NCBI GenBank assembly: GCA_017936845.1
Contig: JAGBES010000008.1
Coordinates: forward strand, 1-47,325
Direction of reading: 5' to 3'
Length of the DNA: 47,325 nucleotides
Origin: Bacilli bacterium
GTDB taxonomy: Bacteria > Bacillota_I > Bacilli_A > RF39 > UBA660
This document shows positions 1 to 6,865 of the stretch, piece by piece (positions within the stretch are counted from its first letter, which is position 1; each line of letters starts with the position of its first letter). A model generated the notes under the pieces. That model had not been told where the DNA came from. It saw only the letters and a program-made list of their open reading frames with translations, and made no database searches. Both the position numbers and the translations under genes were made by a program.

Positions 1-251
1 TTTTCCTTTTACTAACCCATCTTCATTTTTTAACATTTGTAATGTTTGATAATTTTCTACTGCTTCTACATATCCAAAAATTGAATCTTTTGCTGCACTT
101 TTTTTAGCATCATTTATCATATTTAATATTATTGGGGTTGCTATAAGTGCTATAATTGCTAATATTACTATGACTGCTAATAATTCTATAAGTGTAAATC
201 CTTTCTTTAGGTTATTTAAATAACCCCCCCGATTTTACTGTTTGCTAACAT
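1..251 (-). pseudogene. type IV prepilin-like protein, partial, out of frame across a G7 tract
   Basis: Reading leftwards from an ATG at 251, the frame gives M-L-A-N-S-K-I-G-G-V-I and hits TAA at 216-218. A different frame, downstream of the G-run, reads N-N-L-K-K-G and then FTLIELLAVIVILAIIAL, a classic prepilin N-terminus with Gly-1/Phe+1, Glu+5 and a hydrophobic helix. It stays open to the window edge. That frame contains no ATG, GTG or TTG after its upstream stop (235-237). One more G in the run at 224-230 would join the two, giving the leader MLANSKIGGGYLNNLKKG. The ATG at 251 has the same promoter and AGAAAGTAGG ribosome-binding region as the intact paralogue ending at 397. So this is either a phase-variable gene in its off state, a decayed gene or a homopolymer error. 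The 3' end lies outside the window. Confidence 0.7.
224..230. repeat. homopolymeric G7 tract (minus strand) near the start of the prepilin gene
   Basis: Seven consecutive C on the plus strand (G on the coding strand) in a sequence that is otherwise about three quarters A+T. It lies 21-27 bases after the ATG at 251. Lengths of 5 or 8 G would put that ATG in frame with the prepilin helix; 7 leads to a stop within 12 codons. Poly-G tracts near gene starts are a well-known slipped-strand phase-variation device; that this one varies is inferred. Confidence 0.65.
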
Positions 252-320
252 ATAAACTACCTACTTTCTATTTTTTCTATACTAATTATATATTAAAAAA
301 ACTATTTTTGCAACTAATTT
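252..320 (-). promoter_or_regulatory. promoter/leader of the first prepilin gene, a copy of the leader at 1621-1684
   Basis: On the minus strand this holds an imperfect hairpin (arms near 294-301 and 312-320), a T-run, a -10 box TATAAT at 285-290 and the SD region AGAAAGTAGG just before the ATG at 251. The same order with nearly the same bases is found upstream of the paralogue at 1620. Terminator, promoter and SD therefore appear to have been duplicated with the gene. The hairpin is weaker here (a T-G pair and a G-A mismatch), but it could end transcripts of the gene at 397-1620. Confidence 0.6.
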
Positions 321-396
321 TCTTTTTGTAATTTCAATTTAGGAAAAGAAATGATTGCTTCATTCTTTTTAGTTTGTTTAAAAATAATTTTAAAAT

Positions 397-1620
397 TTAT
401 TTAATTCTTTTATACATATAAACAGTTATATATGGATCTAATACACTAAATGATGTATTACTTCCTGTTGTTCCAGTGTTACTTGCTGTTCCTTTAAATG
501 TACTTGTTACTGTTCCGGATGCTGTTACTGAATGGTAATGTGATTCTACACCACTTATACTATTTGCATAATAGTCATTGTAATTATGTGTGTGATCACT
601 TAATGGATAACTTCTATCAGTTCTATCTACATAAGCAGATGATGTGTAACCTGTAACATGGTTAGCACTTGCTGCTGTTCCACTAGTTGAAACTGTTCTA
701 TAAAAAGCCGCATTGGCTACCCCACTTGTTCTAGTTGCATATGTATATTTTATAGTGTATCCACTTCCTTTTGAACCACTATTAACTGCTGTTCCTGTAA
801 ATTTACTTGTTACTGTTCCTGCTGGTGTATATGAATGTGAATGTGATGGTAAGTTTGCTGTTGTTAAAGATATATCACTATTTCCTCCTGTTTGATTTGC
901 TTCTCCTGTTGTGCTTCTTAACACTCTTCCATCTCCATAACTTTCCCATTCTCCACCTAACTTTTCTTTTACTTCTTCAGCTGTTTTTAAACTTGTTGAT
1001 ACATATATGCTTCCTACTGGATATATTTTATTTAAAGCATTTTCTGTTCCTATTTCATTATTATTTATATCTTTTATTGTACTCTTTAATTCTTGTACTT
1101 CTTTTGATAAATTTTCATTTGAATCTTTTAAATTTTGAATTGCTGTTAATATATCATTTGTTCCTATATCACTACTTGATGAATCTAATAAATAACATGC
1201 AAAATCATCCTTTATACTGAGCATATTTATTACTTCACTACTTGATAATTTTTGTCCACATAGTTTATCATCTAATGCTGTTATTGATACTTTTCCTTCA
1301 TCTGTTATTGTTACAAGTCCTTTTTTAATCGTTTTTCCTTTTATTTCTAATTTTTCTTTATCACTTTGTTTACTTAAATCTAATGTTAGTGAATATGTTC
1401 CGTCTAATCCTTTCGTAAATTCTTCTTCATTTCCTTCTAATATTAAGTTCTCATAATATGTATTTGATGCTTTATCTATAGCATATATTTTATTTTTAAA
1501 TGCACTTATTTTAGCATCATTTATTATTTTATATACTACTGGGGTTGCTATAAGGGCTATAATTGCTAGTATTACTATTACTGCTAATAATTCTATTAAT
1601 GTAAAACCTTTTCTTTTCAT
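397..1620 (-). CDS. type IV prepilin-like protein fused to a phage tail-collar (tail-fibre) domain
   Basis: A 407-residue protein. Residues 1-28 are a prepilin leader and helix (MKRKG/FTLIELL, Glu+5). Residues 30-145 resemble a pilin globular part with two cysteines (121, 142). Residues 158-186 are coiled-coil-like. From residue 199 the sequence changes to a tail-fibre/collar type: YPVGSIYVS at 200-208, GGEWE at 222-226, GRVLRS at 231-236, LPSHSHS at 257-263, DHTHN at 342-346, HYHS at 361-364 and the usual fibre ending PYITVYMYKR at 396-405. Two related stretches, GTVTSKFTGTA (268) and GTVTSTFKGTA (369), mark an internal repeat. The HxH motifs match the metal-binding His of phage fibre tips. 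I infer a surface pilin or pseudopilin displaying a fibre-like adhesin. No other phage gene is nearby. The SD is AGAAAGTAGG. Domain calls are by eye. Confidence 0.8.
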   Translation of the reverse strand: MKRKGFTLIELLAVIVILAIIALIATPVVYKIINDAKISAFKNKIYAIDKASNTYYENLILEGNEEEFTKGLDGTYSLTLDLSKQSDKEKLEIKGKTIKKGLVTITDEGKVSITALDDKLCGQKLSSSEVINMLSIKDDFACYLLDSSSSDIGTNDILTAIQNLKDSNENLSKEVQELKSTIKDINNNEIGTENALNKIYPVGSIYVSTSLKTAEEVKEKLGGEWESYGDGRVLRSTTGEANQTGGNSDISLTTANLPSHSHSYTPAGTVTSKFTGTAVNSGSKGSGYTIKYTYATRTSGVANAAFYRTVSTSGTAASANHVTGYTSSAYVDRTDRSYPLSDHTHNYNDYYANSISGVESHYHSVTASGTVTSTFKGTASNTGTTGSNTSFSVLDPYITVYMYKRIK

Positions 1621-1655
1621 TTTTTACCTACTTTCTACTATAAAAATTATATATT

Positions 1656-1684
1656 AAAAAAACTAGTTTTTCAACTAGTTTTTA
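1656..1684 (-). terminator. Rho-independent terminator of the M23 peptidase gene
   Basis: On the minus strand a perfect 9-bp stem (AAACTAGTT, loop GAAA, AACTAGTTT) is followed by a T-run. It is 20-48 bases past the stop of the peptidase gene. The T-run leads directly into the -10 box (TATAAT, 1646-1651) of the prepilin gene starting at 1620. Confidence 0.8.
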
Positions 1685-1703
1685 TCAAATTATCATATTA
1701 TAA

Positions 1704-3227
1704 TCAATTATATAATGTCCATGGATTTAATCTTGTACCACCTCTATAAGGTGCTCCTCCATACCATGCTTCAAAATGTAAGTGAGGTCCTGTTGCACTA
1801 CCGGTCATTCCTACATATCCTATAATTTGTCCTCTTGTAACATTTGATCCTACTTTAACTCTATTATCAAATCTACTCATATGTGCATAAAGTGTATAAT
1901 ATCCATTATTATGATTTATTATAATATAATTTCCATAGGAATAATGTGATGTTCTTGTTATAATTGTACCATTATTTGTAGCATATATTGGACTACCATA
2001 TCCTGTACCTGAAATATCAATTCCTGTGTGTAAATTACGTCTTCTTGTAAATGGATCTATACGATATCCATAGTTAGACGAAATTGTATAACCACTATTT
2101 GTTGGCCATCCCCAACTTCGTGTTGAACCAACACCTGATACTTGCTTTTTACCATATACAATTATTTTTGAAGTTGCTGGTTTAAGTTCAGTTTTACTAA
2201 TTGGTTTAACATAAGTAATATTGCCATTAGTAATTTCAACTATTTGACTAATTCTCTCTAAACCATTTTCTCCTTTTTGAATTACTTCATCATCGCCAAC
2301 TTGTCTTGATGAATCATATCTTTCAATTGTTGTATATTTATTTACTTCATCTTTGACAACAGATTTTTCTATTACTACTTGTATTTGTGGATCTGTTATT
2401 CCAATTACTACTTTTTGTCCAGGAAATAATAAACTTTTTGAACTACTAAATGAAGGATTTGATATCAAAAATTCTTCTGTACTTATCTTATTTGCAAACG
2501 CTACTGTATCAATTGTATCTCCGCTTTTTACTGTATAGTCTGATTTTTTATTATTTTCACCAAATAATAAAAATTGTGCTAATTCATTTGAGTCATTATA
2601 TATTTTTTCTGTAACTGGTATATTAACTTTTTTTATTGTTATATTATCTTTTACATATACATTATTTATATATGTACCAGTTGTTACAATTTGTTGTTGT
2701 GTTTCTTCTTTATATGATTGATATTCATTTGTACCAACATAAGTTTTAAATAAACTCTCTACTGCTTCATCAAATATTTTACTTTCTGTTATATATAATT
2801 TAATTTTTGAAGTTTTTATTTCTTCTTTTTGTTCTTGTTTATTTTTTGTATCTGATGAACTATCAATTGTAAATTGATATCCACTTATTGTAAATGGTTT
2901 TTCATTTTGTATTTTTGCATATATACTTGCTACTGAACTTACTTCTGCATTATATGTTAAAACTTTTTGGGTAGATAGACCATTTGGTGAATATATTCTA
3001 TCTACTCCTAATTTATTTTTATACATTTCATTTTTACTATCAATATAATTATCTAATTCTTCTTTTGAATTTACCGTTCCTATTACTTTACCATCTAGGT
3101 ATACTTCATAATATACTTTAGGTTCAGTTGTTTTTCTATAACTAGATGTAAGTAAAATAGAAAGTATAATTATTGAGCAAAATACTAATATATATATTAA
3201 TGTTTCTTTAAACTTATCATTCTTCAT
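1704..3227 (-). CDS. cell-wall peptidase: membrane anchor, LysM, G5, M23 endopeptidase
   Basis: Numbering is from the upstream in-frame ATG at 3239. There is a TM anchor at about 13-31, an N-terminal extracellular region, LysM at about 234-280 (SDYTVKSGDTIDTVAF to PGQKVVIG), G5 at about 284-365 and M23 at about 385-511. Zinc ligands expected from the LytM family are present: His404 and Asp408 (HTGID) and His488 (HLH), plus catalytic-type His453 and His486. It should be a Zn-dependent endopeptidase cutting peptidoglycan cross-bridges, anchored to the membrane and binding glycan through LysM. I prefer the start at 3227 (fifth residue), because GGTGAT lies 4-5 bases before that ATG and the upstream ATG has no SD. 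It has its own promoter (TTGACT, 18 bp, TATAAT) and terminator, so it is probably monocistronic. Confidence 0.88.
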   Translation of the reverse strand: MKNDKFKETLIYILVFCSIIILSILLTSSYRKTTEPKVYYEVYLDGKVIGTVNSKEELDNYIDSKNEMYKNKLGVDRIYSPNGLSTQKVLTYNAEVSSVASIYAKIQNEKPFTISGYQFTIDSSSDTKNKQEQKEEIKTSKIKLYITESKIFDEAVESLFKTYVGTNEYQSYKEETQQQIVTTGTYINNVYVKDNITIKKVNIPVTEKIYNDSNELAQFLLFGENNKKSDYTVKSGDTIDTVAFANKISTEEFLISNPSFSSSKSLLFPGQKVVIGITDPQIQVVIEKSVVKDEVNKYTTIERYDSSRQVGDDEVIQKGENGLERISQIVEITNGNITYVKPISKTELKPATSKIIVYGKKQVSGVGSTRSWGWPTNSGYTISSNYGYRIDPFTRRRNLHTGIDISGTGYGSPIYATNNGTIITRTSHYSYGNYIIINHNNGYYTLYAHMSRFDNRVKVGSNVTRGQIIGYVGMTGSATGPHLHFEAWYGGAPYRGGTRLNPWTLYN

Positions 3228-3251
3228 TTTCATCACCATTTTAATATAAAA

Positions 3252-3281
3252 ATTATATCATATTAAAGTTATAATAGTCAA
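3252..3281 (-). promoter_or_regulatory. promoter of the M23 peptidase gene
   Basis: Minus-strand -35 TTGACT (3276-3281), an 18-bp spacer and -10 TATAAT (3252-3257). It sits between the terminator of the upstream gene and the peptidase start. Confidence 0.65.
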
Positions 3282-3286
3282 TTAAG

Positions 3287-3313
3287 AAAAAAGAACCTTT
3301 ACATTTCAGGTTC
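3287..3313 (-). terminator. Rho-independent terminator overlapping the stop of the beta-sandwich protein gene
   Basis: Minus strand: GAACCT, a loop containing the TAA stop codon, AGGTTC, then a T6 run. The stem is 6 bp. It ends the dockerin/beta-sandwich operon. Confidence 0.7.
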
Positions 3314-4714
3314 TCCTTTTTCTAATTTTTTCTTGTTTTTTTTATTTTGCTTTTTTGTATCTTTTTCTATCTTTTTTATTTCTTTTTTTGTTAATTCGTT
3401 ATCTATTTCATTAGTTTCTTTATTTTTAACTTTTCTTGTAAACCCAATTGTTACTAATAATATTAAAATTACTATTACTACACCTAGTATTAATATTAGT
3501 TTTTCATATTGGCTAATTTTTTCTTCTAATATTTTCTCTTCTTCTCTTTCATATATTTGAATTGTATTTTCATCACTATCATATCTATATATGTTTTCTT
3601 TTCCAGTTATTAAATTAATTCCATAAATTAAACTATATTTAGAATTTTTATTTAATTTATAAACTATAACATCTTGATCATTTATTTTTATTGAGTATTT
3701 TTTATAGTTAGAAGGTATTTTATTTTTTGGAAAATCAATAATATTAATCATTTTAGAATCAAAACTAAACGATTTAAACAATTTATATTCTGTTGGTTTT
3801 TCATTATCCTTAAACGAATCAAACTTATATAAATTTACATTTCCTTCTTTATCCTTTAAACCAACTAATACATAACTTATATTATCAATTCTATATGCTG
3901 GAACTTCTTGATCTTCAATATTTAATGTTAAATCTTCATGTTTTAATTCTAATTCTGGTAATTCATCTTTTTTCTTTATAAGAGTATATTCTTCATTTTG
4001 AATTTTTACAATTATTGGTTTTGAATCAACTGTTATTGTAATATTATATTTTTTTTCACTACCATTTTCAGCTTTAACAACAACTGAAAACTTATTTTCT
4101 CCTTCTTTAACTTCTTTTTCTCCATCATCTCCACTTAACGATGCTTTATCATCTTCTTTGTATGCTAAAATTTTAATCTTGTTAACATCATTCGGAACAG
4201 TTAAAGTATAATCTGTTTTATTTTTATCAAATTCTGGACTTAATTTATAACCTTCAATTTCTAATGATTTTAAATTGTTATTTGAAGATTTAGTTTCTTT
4301 TTTAGATGTTGAAGAATTATTTGATGTATTTGAAGATGTTGGTTTGCTTATGACATTTACACTTTTTGAACCTGATATATTAACTGTATTACCATTTTGA
4401 TCAGTTGTATTACCATTTAAATTAATTTTTATAGTACCCGTACCTGTCGTTTTACATTCTGCAGTATATGTTTTAGAACCATTCATTGCATTTTCTGTTG
4501 CATCTGCTTGATTTATAGAACATCCACTAACTGGACCACTAGCTGATACATGAATTTCCCACGAAGCAACACCACTTAATTTAACACCAACTTTAAATGT
4601 AGAACCATTATATACAGTTGATGAACTTGTATAAAGTGATGATGCAGCTTTTACTCCTGTATTAAAAAGGAATGTACTCACAAATATTAGTGTCAAATAT
4701 TTAATTTTTTTCAT
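3299..4714 (-). CDS. secreted membrane-anchored beta-sandwich surface protein (cadherin-like domain)
   Basis: A 471-residue protein. It has a signal peptide at about 1-23 (ending GVKAA). An Ig/cohesin-like beta domain at about 25-125 carries two Cys that could form a disulfide (GCSIN, AECKT). A Ser/Asn-rich linker follows, then a domain at about 150-230 (LKSLEIEGYKLSPEFDKN) matching the cadherin-like beta-sandwich family, and a further region of unknown fold. A C-terminal TM helix (LILILGVVIVILILLV) is followed by a very Lys-rich cytoplasmic tail. It lies 8 bp downstream of a dockerin-bearing glucosaminidase and is surely co-transcribed with it. The N-terminal domain might therefore be a receptor for that dockerin; this is inference, and I cannot establish a cohesin fold by eye. 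No enzymatic motif is visible. Confidence 0.7.
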   Translation of the reverse strand: MKKIKYLTLIFVSTFLFNTGVKAASSLYTSSSTVYNGSTFKVGVKLSGVASWEIHVSASGPVSGCSINQADATENAMNGSKTYTAECKTTGTGTIKINLNGNTTDQNGNTVNISGSKSVNVISKPTSSNTSNNSSTSKKETKSSNNNLKSLEIEGYKLSPEFDKNKTDYTLTVPNDVNKIKILAYKEDDKASLSGDDGEKEVKEGENKFSVVVKAENGSEKKYNITITVDSKPIIVKIQNEEYTLIKKKDELPELELKHEDLTLNIEDQEVPAYRIDNISYVLVGLKDKEGNVNLYKFDSFKDNEKPTEYKLFKSFSFDSKMINIIDFPKNKIPSNYKKYSIKINDQDVIVYKLNKNSKYSLIYGINLITGKENIYRYDSDENTIQIYEREEEKILEEKISQYEKLILILGVVIVILILLVTIGFTRKVKNKETNEIDNELTKKEIKKIEKDTKKQNKKNKKKLEKGEPEM

Positions 4715-4722
4715 ATTACCTC

Positions 4723-6255
4723 CTATTGATTTATTTTAGCTAATCCAATTAAATGTTGTCTCATTTTAAGTAAATCTGCTGAATTAACTATTGTATCATT
4801 TCTATTTAAATTAGCTGAAATTAAATATGCTCCTTTCAACTCATTTGTTGGAATTAAATGTTGTCTTATTTTAAGTAAATCTGCCGAATTAATAATCGAA
4901 TCACCATTTAAATCTCCATATATTACAGCTGTATATGTAAATTCTTTTTCATTATATTTTATTTTAATTATATCACCAGTAGCTATATTTTCTGTTTTAT
5001 TGTTATTGTTTTTTGTAATAGAAACTGTTGAATTTTTTAATTTATCGGTTATATTTTTTATAAAATCAGCTTGTAATGTTTTTTCTTGAATACCACTAAT
5101 ATAATTATCACTTATATTATATGTTATAAGTTTTTTAATATTATCTGATGTTGTATTATCATCAGTATTTGTTCCATCATTTAAATTTGGTGCATCTTTA
5201 TATATTGGAATATAAAAAACGTAATTATAATTTTTATATTCTTTAAAAGATGAATAAGATTTAAAAGTACTTTCTGATTCATAATATGGTGCTCTAATAT
5301 TTTGCATATATTGATGACCTCCAAATACTGGACCATATGGATCCCATTTTTGAAGATAATTTGTCATTTGTCCTTTAACATTATATGTATCATTAATTCC
5401 AATGTATTCTTTATATATAAATTTTGCTCCTCCTATTATTGAAGAATATGGGCTATTCCAATTATTTCCTTCACATAATTTTTGCCCTTTAGAGTTTGTT
5501 AATGTACCATTAGCACATTTCAAACCATTTGTAATTTTTATTTCATCTGTTGATCCACCAGCTTGTATATTAAAATAATTATAAAAATTTTCATATCCTT
5601 CATATTCGCCAGAAATTAAGGCACTTGTTCCTTTAGATCCTTGTTCCTGTTTTAAACGTGCTGCTAGCATATACGGACTAATATTATATTTTACTGCTGC
5701 TTCTAGTATGACTTCAGAATAAGTTTTATCTGAACCTTCACATTTAGTATTAGCCATAAATGTACCAGATAATATTTTTTCTACTCCTTCTTTTATATGA
5801 TAATCTTTATAATATTGAGATTCAAACATAAAAACATGTTTTTCATCCAAAAAGTTATAAGGATTCATATAATATTCAACAGCTTCTTTACTTGCAATAT
5901 ACCAAGTACATTTATTACCAGAAGTTTCCCCACAAATAGATGATTTATAATTATCTGGAGCACTTGCCTCTATCTCACTTCTTTTGTTTTTTAATTGTGC
6001 ATCAAGCATACTATTCCAATTAACTTCAACTTCTTTATATTTATTCCAATCAAAGAATTTATCTTGAGCAACAAATATGGCATTAGGATATGTATTATGT
6101 AATTTTTTTATTTTTTCTTGATATGCATATGGAAATTTAGTCAATTCTTCTTCATATGTTCCAACCATTGAATCATTATAAATAGCTTTTACATTTTTCA
6201 TAAAGCAAAAAGAGATAAGAAAAATGAATATAAATAATAACTTCTTTTTTTTCAT
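4723..6255 (-). CDS. secreted beta-N-acetylglucosaminidase with C-terminal dockerin
   Basis: A 510-residue protein. A signal peptide at about 1-24 ends NVKA. The middle part reads as a glucosaminidase domain (AVKYNISPYMLAARLKQEQG with the probable catalytic Glu, then NFYNYFNI and GAKFIYKEYI), which cleaves peptidoglycan glycan strands. The last 65 residues form a type I dockerin with two repeats. The first is a good calcium loop (DLNGDSIINSAD) followed by LLKIRQHL. The second (NLNRNDTIVNSAD, LLKMRQHL) has Asn in place of some Asp ligands. It is the first gene of a two-gene unit with the anchored protein 8 bp downstream. A promoter (TATACA, 17 bp, TATAAT) and the SD AAAGAGGTG precede it. A dockerin implies a cohesin partner; no clear cohesin is seen in the window. 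Confidence 0.85.
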   Translation of the reverse strand: MKKKKLLFIFIFLISFCFMKNVKAIYNDSMVGTYEEELTKFPYAYQEKIKKLHNTYPNAIFVAQDKFFDWNKYKEVEVNWNSMLDAQLKNKRSEIEASAPDNYKSSICGETSGNKCTWYIASKEAVEYYMNPYNFLDEKHVFMFESQYYKDYHIKEGVEKILSGTFMANTKCEGSDKTYSEVILEAAVKYNISPYMLAARLKQEQGSKGTSALISGEYEGYENFYNYFNIQAGGSTDEIKITNGLKCANGTLTNSKGQKLCEGNNWNSPYSSIIGGAKFIYKEYIGINDTYNVKGQMTNYLQKWDPYGPVFGGHQYMQNIRAPYYESESTFKSYSSFKEYKNYNYVFYIPIYKDAPNLNDGTNTDDNTTSDNIKKLITYNISDNYISGIQEKTLQADFIKNITDKLKNSTVSITKNNNNKTENIATGDIIKIKYNEKEFTYTAVIYGDLNGDSIINSADLLKIRQHLIPTNELKGAYLISANLNRNDTIVNSADLLKMRQHLIGLAKINQ

Positions 6256-6293
6256 TTTACTACACCTCTTTCTTAGTATTAATTCTTATATTA

Positions 6294-6322
6294 ATTATAA
6301 CAAATACTGATTTTATTGTATA
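6294..6322 (-). promoter_or_regulatory. promoter of the dockerin operon
   Basis: Minus-strand -35 TATACA (6317-6322), a 17-bp spacer and -10 TATAAT (6294-6299), 39 bases upstream of the glucosaminidase start. The -35 box is weak. Confidence 0.5.
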
Positions 6323-6358
6323 GCAATTATATTTAAATTTCAATTGATTTACACTATT

Positions 6359-6865
6359 TTACAGTTGGTATTTTTTAGCAATTACTATAAATCTTTTATT
6401 CCTATTATTAGTACATGTTATAAGAATTAATGTTTTGGTATTATAACTATCATTTAATATTTTATAATCATCTATTCTTATTTTTTTTGTTTCTTCCACT
6501 ATATATATTTCTTTTTCTTCTAAATATAATTCTATTAAGTCATTTTTTTTCATATAATGTATTTTTTTAAATACAGAATTTGTATTATGACCAGCTAATA
6601 TTATTAAATTAGGTTTATTTATATTCATTATTCCTACATAGTTTTGATCTAATATTTTATCTGATGTTCCTTTTTTTATTACTTTTTTTATATTATATTT
6701 TGGAATTTTAATATAACCTTTATATTCTTTATAAATATTATGATTATCATATATATTTGATATTATTTTATTTTGATAAATTGTATTAATATTATCTTTT
6801 TTATATTTAGATATTATAAGTATTATAGATAATATAATAAGTAAAAATCCTAATTTATTTTTCAT
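6359..6865 (-). CDS. sortase
   Basis: A 168-residue protein with an N-terminal TM helix (about 5-20) and a compact sortase domain. The triad is visible: His93 (LAGHN), Cys151 (LITCTNN) and Arg158 (NKRFI). The TLITCT context fits the accessory class B-D sortases rather than a housekeeping SrtA, but I cannot fix the class. It overlaps the 3' end of the adhesin gene by 11 bp, so translation is probably coupled. The adhesin ends in a YPKTS sorting signal. I infer a dedicated enzyme that attaches this one adhesin to the cell wall. It is short compared with typical sortases (about 200 residues), but the catalytic residues are all there. Confidence 0.88.
   Translation of the reverse strand: MKNKLGFLLIILSIILIISKYKKDNINTIYQNKIISNIYDNHNIYKEYKGYIKIPKYNIKKVIKKGTSDKILDQNYVGIMNINKPNLIILAGHNTNSVFKKIHYMKKNDLIELYLEEKEIYIVEETKKIRIDDYKILNDSYNTKTLILITCTNNRNKRFIVIAKKYQL

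Noticed and set aside
807-1220. Plus-strand open frame rich in Leu and Phe opposite the prepilin gene
   Set aside because: It mirrors the AT-rich coding strand, has no SD and is pure shadow coding of a well-supported minus-strand gene. Similar plus-strand frames (for example 24673-24987 and 18037-18339) were dropped for the same reason.
397-1620. Prophage, suggested by the tail-collar domain
   Set aside because: No other phage structural, lysis or integrase gene is near, and the protein begins as a prepilin.
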